DNA from: a virus
DNA: 64,000 nt
Virus record (IMG/VR): IMGVR_UViG_3300020438_000019
Span: 16,894-80,893 of that record
Direction: 5' to 3' (one strand)
Shown here piece by piece: positions 45,848 through 52,940 of this stretch. Position numbers and translations under genes: made by a program. Each line of letters opens with the position of its first letter. Within the stretch, counting starts at the first letter, position 1. The notes under the pieces were generated by a model. The model did no database searches. It was not told the DNA's origin and saw nothing but the letters and a program-made list of their open reading frames with translations.

Positions 45848-47008
45848 ATGTCAGATATGTTAAACGAAAAGTTTGCGGAATTCGTTAGTGAGAATGAAAA
45901 AGTTCTTTCTGAGGCTGGACAAGATCCAATGCCTAGTGTTTCTGCGGCTGTTCTTCCATCAAACCCACCAGCACCTGGTGCGGTAACAGGTGAACCCAAG
46001 AGGGATTCCCACAAAGATCCACAACCTAGTGTTGGGACAGATGCTGCTACTGCAGGTCAGTCAATAACCGACAATGGTGGACCAAGACCTGATGGAAATG
46101 ATGCAGGTGAAGATAATCCAGGTGCTAAGGCTGCTGCCCCCGTTGGAGCCAAAGGAGCACAATCAGATGGTACAGCACAAACCGCAAGTATAAATGATGC
46201 TGGTGATCAAGGAACAACACCTACTGTAGGTGCTGATGTTGCTTATGGTACTACTACTGGACCTGACGTACAATATCCTATTAAGCCTTCATTCGAGGAA
46301 GTTGACGTAGCTGACGATGTTAAAGCTCTCCTTGAAGGTACAGAACTCTCTGAAGAGTTTGCTGAGAAAGCCAAGACAATCTTCGAGGCTGCTATCAAGT
46401 CAAAACTTACAGAAGAGCATACAAAGCTTGTAGAACACTTTGCTAAAGAATCTGCTGAGAAAATTGAGTCTGCTAAGGCAGAACTTGCAGAGGAAGTTAA
46501 TGGCACAGTTAACTACGCCATCGGTAGATGGGTTGAAGAGAACCAAATCGCCCTAGACCGTGGTATAAAGAATGAGATTACAGAAGACTTTATTTCAGGT
46601 CTGAAGAATCTCTTTGAAGAGCACTACATTTCTATCCCCGATGAGAAAGTCGATGTGGTAGAAGGTATGGCTGAACAAATTCGTAAAATGGAAGAACGCC
46701 TTGACGAACAGGTCAAGTCTAATGTGAAACTTCAAACTCGTCTAGATGAGAACACAAAGAAAGTTATTCTGAACACTGTGTCAGAAGGATTGGTGGATAC
46801 TCAGAAAGACAAACTAGCTGCACTTGCAGAAGGTATTGAGTTTACTTCAGAGGAAGAGTATTCCAAGAAGATCAGTACTCTCAAGGAAAGTTATTTCAAA
46901 GGAGATGCTCCTAAGATAACATCCGCAGCAGATGAAACACCTGTCGAAGAAGTTGCAACTACACCAGCTATGAACGCTTATGTAGACGCTCTTAGTCGTT
47001 GGGAATAA
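45848..47008 (+). CDS. gp22: Prohead scaffolding protein gp22
   Basis: A 386-residue scaffold (T4 gp22: 269). ATG 45848 is chosen: AGGGGA lies eight bases upstream and the late box at 45802 would exclude the earlier frame start. Residues about 25-150 are Pro/Gly/Ala/Asp-rich and probably unstructured, longer than in T4. Residues 160-350 are acidic and helical with coiled-coil character (FAKESAEKIESAKAELAEEV, then MAEQIRKMEERLDEQVKS). The protein forms the core around which gp23 assembles and is degraded by gp21. The C-terminus (MNAYVDALSRWE) is typical. Confidence 0.92.
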   Translation: MSDMLNEKFAEFVSENEKVLSEAGQDPMPSVSAAVLPSNPPAPGAVTGEPKRDSHKDPQPSVGTDAATAGQSITDNGGPRPDGNDAGEDNPGAKAAAPVGAKGAQSDGTAQTASINDAGDQGTTPTVGADVAYGTTTGPDVQYPIKPSFEEVDVADDVKALLEGTELSEEFAEKAKTIFEAAIKSKLTEEHTKLVEHFAKESAEKIESAKAELAEEVNGTVNYAIGRWVEENQIALDRGIKNEITEDFISGLKNLFEEHYISIPDEKVDVVEGMAEQIRKMEERLDEQVKSNVKLQTRLDENTKKVILNTVSEGLVDTQKDKLAALAEGIEFTSEEEYSKKISTLKESYFKGDAPKITSAADETPVEEVATTPAMNAYVDALSRWE

Positions 47009-47009
47009 T

Positions 47010-47017
47010 TATAAAAA
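47010..47017 (+). promoter_or_regulatory. Degenerate late box (TATAAAAA) before the capsid gene
   Basis: TATAAAAA has one mismatch to TATAAATA and ends 28 bases before ATG 47046. As gp23 is the most abundant virion protein, a promoter here is expected. Confidence 0.5.
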
Positions 47018-47045
47018 CACATCTAACTTTTAGAGGATTAATCGC

Positions 47046-48452
47046 ATGTTTAATGCAAAAGCTCTAACAGAAAAGTGGGATCCTGTTCTTAGTCACGAAG
47101 GTAGTTCTACCATCAAAGACAATTATAAGAAAGCAGTTACTGCAGTTCTATTAGAAAACCAAGAAAGATTCCTTCGTGAAGAGAAAGGAATGCTTCAAGA
47201 AGTCGCCGTGAACGCTCTCGGTGCAAGTACTGTATCCCCTGCTGGATCAGCACTCGGTAACGCCAATACAGCTGGACTAGCTGGTTTCGACCCAGTTCTC
47301 ATCAGCTTGATTAGACGTTCAATGCCTAACCTAGTTGCTTATGATATCTGTGGTGTCCAGCCTATGTCTGGTCCTACTGGATTGATCTTTGCAATGAGAT
47401 CTCGTTACGAGAATCAAGGTGGAGAGGAAGCTCTATTCAACGAAGCAGATACAGGATTCACTGCTGCTGGCGATGCATCTGCTGGTGCATACACACCTAG
47501 AACAGGTGCTGGTGTTGGTGGAGACTCAGAAGGTAACAACCCTTCACTGCTTAACGATAGTTCTCCTGGAACTTATGAAGTAGCTTCTGGAATGAGCAGA
47601 GAATCACTCGAAACAATGGGTGAGTCTGGAAATCTGTTCCGTGAGATGTCATTCAGCATTGAGAAGACTTCTGTGACTGCTAAGTCCAGAGCCCTCAAGG
47701 CAGAGTACACCTTAGAACTAGCTCAAGACTTGAAAGCTATTCATGGATTAGATGCCGAGCAAGAACTTGCTAACATCCTATCTTCTGAAGTGCTTGCTGA
47801 AATCAACCGTGAGGTTGTTCGTAGAGTCTATAGCGTTGCTAAGAAAGGTGCTGCTAATAACGTAGCAACTGCTGGTGTATTCGATCTAGACGTTGATTCA
47901 AACGGTAGATGGTCAGTTGAGAAATTCAAAGGACTCCTATTCCAAATCGAGAGAGATTGTAACGCAATCGCACAAGAGACTCGTAGAGGAAAGGGTAACT
48001 TCTTGATGTGTTCTGCTGACGTTGCTAGTGCTCTAGCAATGGCTGGTGTACTTGACTATAGTTCTGGTTTAACTGGTGCTGGTGGTCCTTCCATCGGTGA
48101 AGTTGATGATACTGGAAATCTTCTAGTTGGTACAATCAACGGACGCATTAAGGTCTACGTTGACCCATATGCTGCTAATCTATCTGATAAGCACTACTAT
48201 GTTGTTGGTTATAAGGGAACTTCTCCTTATGACGCTGGACTGTTCTACTGCCCATATGTACCTCTACAAATGGTTCGTAGTATTGATCCAAACAACTTCC
48301 AACCCAAGATTGGATTCAAGACACGTTATGGTATGGTTTCAAACCCATTCGTTACTACTAACGGTGCATACAACGGTACTCCTGATGGAGAGACCCTCAC
48401 CGCTAATGCTAACATGTACTACAGACGTGTACAAGTTACTAACCTCATGTAA
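47046..48452 (+). CDS. gp23: Major capsid protein gp23
   Basis: A 468-residue HK97-fold capsid protein (T4 gp23: 521). It shows the N-terminal delta-like segment removed by gp21, then LISLIRRSMPNLVAYDICGV, the GPTGLIFAMRSRY strand used in gp23 surveys, SFSIEKTSVTAKSRALKAEY and the C-terminal YYVVGYKGTSPYDAGLFYCP. A Shine-Dalgarno-like AGAGGA precedes the start. A strong terminator follows, ending the head unit. Confidence 0.96.
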   Translation: MFNAKALTEKWDPVLSHEGSSTIKDNYKKAVTAVLLENQERFLREEKGMLQEVAVNALGASTVSPAGSALGNANTAGLAGFDPVLISLIRRSMPNLVAYDICGVQPMSGPTGLIFAMRSRYENQGGEEALFNEADTGFTAAGDASAGAYTPRTGAGVGGDSEGNNPSLLNDSSPGTYEVASGMSRESLETMGESGNLFREMSFSIEKTSVTAKSRALKAEYTLELAQDLKAIHGLDAEQELANILSSEVLAEINREVVRRVYSVAKKGAANNVATAGVFDLDVDSNGRWSVEKFKGLLFQIERDCNAIAQETRRGKGNFLMCSADVASALAMAGVLDYSSGLTGAGGPSIGEVDDTGNLLVGTINGRIKVYVDPYAANLSDKHYYVVGYKGTSPYDAGLFYCPYVPLQMVRSIDPNNFQPKIGFKTRYGMVSNPFVTTNGAYNGTPDGETLTANANMYYRRVQVTNLM

Positions 48453-48474
48453 ATCGAGGTTACGATACTCATAC

Positions 48475-48499
48475 AAAGCACCCGAAAGGGTGCTTTTTT
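48475..48499 (+). terminator. Rho-independent terminator after gp23
   Basis: AAAGCACCC (48475-48483) pairs with GGGTGCTTT (48488-48496) around a GAAA tetraloop, followed by more T residues. Confidence 0.95.
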
Positions 48500-48500
48500 A

Positions 48501-48530
48501 TTGGCTATATAATTGAATACATGTTATAAT
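48501..48530 (+). promoter_or_regulatory. Candidate sigma70-type promoter
   Basis: TTGGCT (48501-48506), an 18-base spacer, and a perfect TATAAT (48525-48530). It lies just after the gp23 terminator and would start transcription about at ATG 48536. Confidence 0.5.
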
Positions 48531-48535
48531 ATATT

Positions 48536-48673
48536 ATGCAGAAAAGTTTTATGCAATACCTTATATGGTCTTCTATAGTATACCAACTAGAGAAGGCAGG
48601 TGATACACATTCACTATATTACAACAATGCATATGCAACTATGAAAGCACACGAACCACTGCCTTCTACATAA
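48536..48673 (+). CDS. Small protein of unknown function
   Basis: A 45-residue protein (MQKSFMQYLIWSSIVYQLEK at the start). If the promoter at 48501-48530 is used, the message would begin at or after this ATG, so the in-frame ATG at 48551 (MQYLIW) could be the real start, or the message could be leaderless. The N-terminal 15-20 residues are hydrophobic. The stop shares its last base with the next start. No family recognised. Confidence 0.5.
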   Translation: MQKSFMQYLIWSSIVYQLEKAGDTHSLYYNNAYATMKAHEPLPST

Positions 48674-48837
48674 TGAACGGAAGACTATCCAAAGTCGATA
48701 TGACGGCTAGGTTATTGAAACTTAAACACGATATAGATACAAAGATGTATCAGCCTAAATGGACATCAATAGAAAGGTGGTCAGCACAACAGGCTCTAAA
48801 TAGTGCATTAGACATACTAGACGAATATCATTACTAA
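48673..48837 (+). CDS. Small helical protein
   Basis: A 54-residue protein (MNGRLSKVDMTARLLKLKHD onward), basic and helical, ending QALNSALDILDEYHY. A similar small protein is, as I recall, found near gp23 and gp3 in other marine T4-likes. It is joined at both ends to neighbours by TAATG overlaps, so the three small genes form one translationally coupled group. Function unknown. Confidence 0.65.
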   Translation: MNGRLSKVDMTARLLKLKHDIDTKMYQPKWTSIERWSAQQALNSALDILDEYHY

Positions 48838-49022
48838 TGTTAGAGAAGATACTACTCTTCGCTTCACCTATAGTATCTGCTGCTACCATTGCCTCAGTTA
48901 TTGCTGTTAATAGTTGGAAGAAGAAAAAACCACCAAAGATTAACATCACATGGGATGACGATGATGATGATGACTATACTGGTGGACCTGGAGAAGGACC
49001 ATATTGGTGGTATACTAAATAA
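48837..49022 (+). CDS. Small membrane protein with acidic tail
   Basis: A 61-residue protein. Residues 5-25 (ILLFASPIVSAATIASVIAV) are hydrophobic enough for one membrane helix, followed by KKKKPPK and an acidic run of seven Asp (WDDDDDDDY). The positive patch after the helix suggests the tail is in the cytoplasm. It starts on the last base of the previous stop. The role is unknown; small holin-like proteins can look like this, but the sequence gives no proof. Confidence 0.6.
   Translation: MLEKILLFASPIVSAATIASVIAVNSWKKKKPPKINITWDDDDDDDYTGGPGEGPYWWYTK
49015..49021 (+). promoter_or_regulatory. CTAAATA box before gp3
   Basis: CTAAATA overlaps the upstream stop codon and ends 23 bases before GTG 49045. 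Confidence 0.4.
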
Positions 49023-49044
49023 AGTATAGCTTGGGAAGTTGACC

Positions 49045-49563
49045 GTGGCCTCTGATTGGTATAAAGAGCAACTAACAAATAGAAACTATCTTTCACCTCT
49101 TGGTTTCCAATTAGAATTGGAACTTTTTAAAGGGGTGGATTTCTTTTGTCAGGCAGCGAATATACCAGATATTCAAATGCCTGTTACAGAAGTACCTTCA
49201 AGGTTCCGTGATCTACCTATCATACCTGGTGGTGGAGTTACCTTTGGTGATTTTCAGGTGAGGTTCATCATAGATGAGTCTCTAGTTAACTACAACTCAA
49301 TCCATAAATGGATTCGTGGTAATGGTAATGCTGGTTCTAGTGAAGCAGTTCCAGATAATCCAGAGTACAGTAGAGGTCAGTTGTTAGTTACCACTTCAAA
49401 TTTCAACACAAACTTTATTGTTAATTTTACAGGACTATTTCCAGTCGCTCTTACAGGAGTGGACTTTGATGCATCATTAGACCAACAGGAATATTTGACT
49501 GCAGATGTTACTTTTAAGTATCATTTCTATACTATAACTGATCGATCATTAAATGAACTTTGA
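49045..49563 (+). CDS. gp3: Tail tube terminator gp3
   Basis: A 172-residue protein (T4 gp3: 176) that caps the tail tube when it has reached full length and is followed by gp15. The family pattern includes GFQLELELFKGVDFFCQAAN, FGDFQVRFIIDESLVNYNSI and a strand-rich C-terminus (YLTADVTFKYHFYTI), which resembles the tube protein fold. GTG 49045 is preferred over TTG 49039; a GGGAAG sits just before. It overlaps uvsY by 11 bases, an arrangement I recall from other marine T4-likes. Confidence 0.85.
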   Translation: MASDWYKEQLTNRNYLSPLGFQLELELFKGVDFFCQAANIPDIQMPVTEVPSRFRDLPIIPGGGVTFGDFQVRFIIDESLVNYNSIHKWIRGNGNAGSSEAVPDNPEYSRGQLLVTTSNFNTNFIVNFTGLFPVALTGVDFDASLDQQEYLTADVTFKYHFYTITDRSLNEL

Positions 49564-50029
49564 AACTCTTCGTAATCGCTTTGATACAATTAGATCTGAA
49601 TGGGAAGTTGATAGTGAAGTAGACTTCCAATTTAAAGATAAAGCATATAGTACTGACTTGGGGAAGTTAGCATTAGAAATCCCCTTTCAGCATAATAAAT
49701 ATTTAAACCATTACATTGACTTACAACAGATCAAAACATCTTTAGAATTTGAGGTTCGTAAATTAGTCAAGGATAAAAAAGAATACTACGGTGGCGAAGC
49801 AGATGCTAAAACATATGCTGAGAAACCTTTTGGTACTCATATAAAAACTCAAGATAAGATGAAGACTTATATTGAGGCAGACACTGATGTTATCAATGTC
49901 GAAGCAAAGGTAAAGTATGTTGACCAGATGCTTTATTTTCTTGACTCTGTTATGAGACAGGTATCTAATAGAGGTTTCCAGATCAAGTCAGCAATTGAAT
50001 GGGAAAAATTTATCAATGGTACTGACTAA
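49553..50029 (+). CDS. uvsY: Recombination mediator UvsY
   Basis: A 158-residue protein (T4 UvsY: 137). It shares the order KLVKDKKEYYGGEADAKTY, then MKTYIEADTDVINVEAKVKY, then RQVSNRGFQIKSAIEWEKF with T4 UvsY. UvsY loads the UvsX recombinase onto single-stranded DNA coated with gp32. UvsX is not in the window. It is mostly helical. The gene overlaps gp3, and its stop shares a base with the uvsW start. Confidence 0.88.
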   Translation: MNFETLRNRFDTIRSEWEVDSEVDFQFKDKAYSTDLGKLALEIPFQHNKYLNHYIDLQQIKTSLEFEVRKLVKDKKEYYGGEADAKTYAEKPFGTHIKTQDKMKTYIEADTDVINVEAKVKYVDQMLYFLDSVMRQVSNRGFQIKSAIEWEKFINGTD

Positions 50030-51483
50030 TGACTGATATAGTTGTTAAGAAAAAGAACGAGGTATACATTAAGGTTGAGGGTGATGCACACGTTCACCAT
50101 GAGTTAGCAGATTATTTTTCATTTGAAGTACCTGAAGCAAAATTCCTAAAAAGAAATCCCAAGTACAAGTACTGGGATGGAATGATACGTCTGTATTCAC
50201 CTGCAACAGGTGAGTTGTATGGTGGTTTGTATGACCATCTAAGTCTATGGGCTAGTGAACACAACTATAATATCTTTCAAGATTTTAATGATAGGTATGG
50301 TTCTGTAAAAGAAGTTAATACTTTTGTTTCTCCACCTGCTGTTAAGGTATTCATGGATAAGATATCCAAGGTCATGCCTAGACCATACCAATACAAAGCA
50401 GTCTATGATGCAATAAGAAACAATAGAAAGTTATTTCTTTCTCCTACGGGATCTGGGAAGTCTCTTATGATCTACTCCATAGTCAGATACTATGCTGCCA
50501 CCTCCAAGAAGATACTTATAATCGTCCCAACTACTTCCCTTGTTGAGCAGATGGTCAGCGACTTCGTTGACTACGGATGGGATGCTGAGTCTCATATTCA
50601 TAAAATATATGGTGGTAAGGATAAAAATACAGATAAAGATATCATCATATCTACATGGCAGTCAATCTACAAGTTTCCTAAGAGGTACTTTGATGACTTT
50701 GATTGTGTGATTGGAGACGAAGCACATTTGTTTAAGAGTAAATCCCTTACAGGGATCATGACCAAGTTACACAACGCTAAGTATAGATTTGGGTTCACTG
50801 GTACTTTAAACGGTACACAGACCCATAAGTGGGTCTTAGAAGGTCTTTTTGGTGCATGTGAGCAGGTGACTAAGACAGATGAACTGATTAAGTCTGGTTA
50901 TCTTTCCAAGTTTAGGATAAAAGTCCTTCTTTGTAAACACAACCCACAGCATTTCGACACATATCAAGATGAGATGGAGTATCTTGTTAGTCACAAGGGT
51001 AGGAATAACCTCATCAAGAATCTAGTTAAAGATATAGATGGTAACACCCTTGTCTTATTTAATTATATCGAAAAACATGGCGAACCGTTGTATGAATTGA
51101 TAAATAATTCTATAGATCCTAATAGGAAACTATTCTTTGTGCATGGTGGTACTGATGTACAGGACAGAGAAGAAGTTAGACAACTTACAGAGGAGCAGGA
51201 AAATGCGGTTATCATTGCGAGCTATGGTACTTTTAGTACTGGGATTAACATTAAGCGGTTGCACAACATTATTTTCGCCTCCCCCTCCAAGTCCAGGATT
51301 AGGAATCTCCAGTCCATCGGCAGGGTCTTAAGGAAAGGAGAAGGTAAAGAGATAGCAACACTATATGATATTGGTGATGATATAGGTGGACAGAACTACA
51401 CCCTTAAGCATCTGAATGAGAGAGTAAACATTTATTTGGAAGAAAACTTTAAACATGAAACTATAAAGGTAAATCTACGATGA
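50029..51483 (+). CDS. uvsW: Helicase UvsW
   Basis: A 484-residue SF2 helicase (T4 UvsW: 503). Walker A LSPTGSGKS is at residues 137-145, DEAH at 230-233, the FGFTGTL motif III near 262, and motif VI is LQSIGRVLRKGEGK near 425. The N-terminal 100 residues hold a small beta domain (VEGDAHVHHELADYF, then KYKYWDGMIRLY). UvsW remodels branched and R-loop DNA, turning off origin-dependent replication when late genes are expressed. A different-frame lipoprotein-like ORF lies inside it at 51203-51331. Confidence 0.95.
   Translation: MTDIVVKKKNEVYIKVEGDAHVHHELADYFSFEVPEAKFLKRNPKYKYWDGMIRLYSPATGELYGGLYDHLSLWASEHNYNIFQDFNDRYGSVKEVNTFVSPPAVKVFMDKISKVMPRPYQYKAVYDAIRNNRKLFLSPTGSGKSLMIYSIVRYYAATSKKILIIVPTTSLVEQMVSDFVDYGWDAESHIHKIYGGKDKNTDKDIIISTWQSIYKFPKRYFDDFDCVIGDEAHLFKSKSLTGIMTKLHNAKYRFGFTGTLNGTQTHKWVLEGLFGACEQVTKTDELIKSGYLSKFRIKVLLCKHNPQHFDTYQDEMEYLVSHKGRNNLIKNLVKDIDGNTLVLFNYIEKHGEPLYELINNSIDPNRKLFFVHGGTDVQDREEVRQLTEEQENAVIIASYGTFSTGINIKRLHNIIFASPSKSRIRNLQSIGRVLRKGEGKEIATLYDIGDDIGGQNYTLKHLNERVNIYLEENFKHETIKVNLR
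51203..51331 (+). CDS. Possible embedded lipoprotein (Rz1-like spanin) inside uvsW
   Basis: A 42-codon frame in the +1 register of uvsW. GAGGAG (51190-51195) lies seven bases before ATG 51203. The peptide has a basic start (MRLSLR), a hydrophobic core (AMVLLVLGLTL), a lipobox LSGC at residues 17-20, and a short Pro-rich mature tail (TTLFSPPPPSPGLG). This is the form of Rz1-type outer-membrane spanins, which are usually embedded in another gene. In the uvsW frame the same bases code for conserved motif V/VI. It may be chance; no inner-membrane partner is identified. Confidence 0.35.
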   Translation: MRLSLRAMVLLVLGLTLSGCTTLFSPPPPSPGLGISSPSAGS

Positions 51484-51899
51484 TGGAAGAAGAATTTTTC
51501 GCCACGATTAAACTATCTTCAGGAGAAGAGATCATATCTAGGGTAGCTTATGTACCTGATGATGAGATGGTCATCATTCATGATCCTTTAAAGGTAGAAC
51601 ATATTACTCATCAAAAGAAAAAAGTAACAGTAGAAGGATTCCATCTTACTGAATGGATGCATTCTACTTTTGATGATATGTTTTTTATACCTAAAACTCA
51701 GATACTTACTATGACTGAGTGTGATAAAAAGGTTGTAGCATTTTATATAAAATGTTTATCAGATAATAAAAAAGCAAAAGACTTAGCAAGATTCCAGAAC
51801 CAAACCAAGAATGGTAATCCACAAAAAGTACTACCTGGTTACATAGGATCAGTTAAACAATCTAGAATTATGTTGGAGAAGATATTCAAAACCAGTTAA
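51480..51899 (+). CDS. LSm-like protein of unknown function
   Basis: A 139-residue protein. Residues 5-45 (ATIKLSSGEEIISRVAYV, then DDEMVIIHDPLKVEHI) have the strand order of an Sm-like domain, and a second beta part follows (FHLTEWMHSTFDDMFFIPKT). The last 30 residues are basic. It starts inside the uvsW stop (ATGA). The N-terminus resembles that of the minus-strand protein at 30433-30924, so they may be distant paralogues. RNA binding is possible; no evidence beyond the pattern. Confidence 0.65.
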   Translation: MMEEEFFATIKLSSGEEIISRVAYVPDDEMVIIHDPLKVEHITHQKKKVTVEGFHLTEWMHSTFDDMFFIPKTQILTMTECDKKVVAFYIKCLSDNKKAKDLARFQNQTKNGNPQKVLPGYIGSVKQSRIMLEKIFKTS

Positions 51900-51924
51900 T
51901 AGATACTTTATGAGTTTCAACCTC

Positions 51925-51942
51925 GTACAATGTTGATTGTAC
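51925..51942 (+). other. Hairpin in the 149-base gap before gp55
   Basis: GTACAAT (51925-51931) pairs with ATTGTAC (51936-51942) around GTTG. No T-run follows, so it is not a standard terminator. The next 30 bases are a G-rich patch (51950-51977). Confidence 0.45.
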
Positions 51943-51998
51943 TGGTAATGGTGGGGGTAAGTCAAGGGGTCGGACGGTTTTGTTACGAAACTTAAACA

Positions 51999-52027
51999 TT
52001 GCCTTTTGGAACACATTATGCTATACT
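51999..52027 (+). promoter_or_regulatory. sigma70-type promoter before gp55
   Basis: TTGCCT (51999-52004), a 17-base spacer and TATACT (52022-52027), then 21 bases to ATG 52049. Early expression of the late sigma factor would be expected. Confidence 0.6.
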
Positions 52028-52048
52028 TCTTATAGGCAAAGGAATAAT

Positions 52049-52537
52049 ATGGCCAAAAGAGCAAAGACCGAGTACTATGTAAACAACAAAGAACTCCTAG
52101 AAGCGATGACTATCTATCGTGAGAGAGTCATCTATTCACGTGAGCATGAGAAGGACAAACCACGAGTACCCAATTACATAGGAGAGTGCTTTCTAAAGAT
52201 TGCTACCCACCTATCATACAAGCCTAACTTCGTCAACTACCCTTTCAGGGAAGACATGATCTGTGATGGTATAGAGAACTGTCTACAATATATTGATAAC
52301 TTTGATCCTGAGAAATCTAAGAATCCTTTTGCATACTTTACTCAGATTATATACTATGCATTCCTGAGACGCATACAGAAGGAGAAGAAGCAATTGGAAA
52401 TCAAACAAAAAATCCTAGACCATTCTGATTCTGCTACAGTAATGCATGTAGATGATACTGGTGTTATAGGTCTTAACGCATCTAAATCTGATATGAATAG
52501 TATTAAAGAAAACATCGAGATTAAAATGAACCGCTAA
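52049..52537 (+). CDS. gp55: Late sigma factor gp55
   Basis: A 162-residue sigma-family protein (T4 gp55: 185). It shows the sigma2-like core ENCLQYIDNFDPEKSKNPFA, then YFTQIIYYAFLRRIQKEKKQ, which contacts core RNA polymerase and the late -10 box. ATG 52049 with AAAGGA upstream is preferred over the frame start at 51980, since the promoter at 51999-52027 would exclude it. With sliding clamp gp45 it drives transcription from the TATAAATA-type sites described here. The next gene starts on its stop (TAATG). Confidence 0.93.
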   Translation: MAKRAKTEYYVNNKELLEAMTIYRERVIYSREHEKDKPRVPNYIGECFLKIATHLSYKPNFVNYPFREDMICDGIENCLQYIDNFDPEKSKNPFAYFTQIIYYAFLRRIQKEKKQLEIKQKILDHSDSATVMHVDDTGVIGLNASKSDMNSIKENIEIKMNR

Positions 52538-52701
52538 TGGATGAAGATCATTTGCCTCCACATCTGAATGATTTATGGGAAGACATGGATCGTTTGAATG
52601 CAATGTATGAAGAACTCATGTGGGATCACGAAGTTGCATTAGAATTTATAGCAGACTATAAAAACAATCGTATTATTATAAAACCATATGGAACTCCTTG
52701 A
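52537..52701 (+). CDS. Small acidic protein
   Basis: A 54-residue protein (MDEDHLPPHLNDLWEDMDRL onward), acidic and helical, ending in a basic strand NNRIIIKPYGTP. It starts on the last base of the gp55 stop, so it is translationally coupled to it. No family recognised. It may be one of the small early proteins of unknown role. Confidence 0.6.
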   Translation: MDEDHLPPHLNDLWEDMDRLNAMYEELMWDHEVALEFIADYKNNRIIIKPYGTP

Positions 52702-52760
52702 AGTACAACTAGCAGTAGTACAAAAGATGAGACAATTATATCCAGATACCAGAGCAGTAT

Positions 52761-52940
52761 ATGAAATTAACACAAGACGTTATAGACAAGATTCAAGAAG
52801 CCATGCTTCATACCAAAATGAATGGTGATATGAACTGGGTAGATGGTGATGAGATTGATGTGTGTCTTGCTGGAGCATTTGCTGGTGATAAATTTATTTC
52901 AATTATAAACAGAACACGTAGCAATACTACTAAAAAATGA
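52761..52940 (+). CDS. Small protein of unknown function
   Basis: A 59-residue protein (MKLTQDVIDKIQEAMLHTKM, then GDEIDVCLAGAFAGDKFISI). It appears globular: a helix, then a strand-rich end. It overlaps gp47 by four bases (ATGA). Another frame at 52688-52828 overlaps it heavily; the one given here is preferred because it runs straight to the ATGA junction and has a more protein-like composition. I recall similar proteins next to gp47 in marine phages. Confidence 0.65.
   Translation: MKLTQDVIDKIQEAMLHTKMNGDMNWVDGDEIDVCLAGAFAGDKFISIINRTRSNTTKK

Noticed and set aside
48127-48516. 129-codon frame over the 3' end of gp23
   Set aside because: A shadow of gp23 that runs into the terminator hairpin.
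48755-48949. Minus-strand 64-codon hydrophobic frame
   Set aside because: It is the reverse of two small plus-strand genes; there is no promoter or ribosome site on that strand.
51980-52048. Longer N-terminus for gp55
   Set aside because: The region holds the promoter, and the ribosome site fits ATG 52049.
52688-52828. 46-codon frame (MELLEVQLAVVQKMRQ onward) after the small acidic gene
   Set aside because: It overlaps the better candidate at 52761-52940 by 68 bases, and its C-terminal part looks like out-of-frame sequence. It could still be a real short gene.
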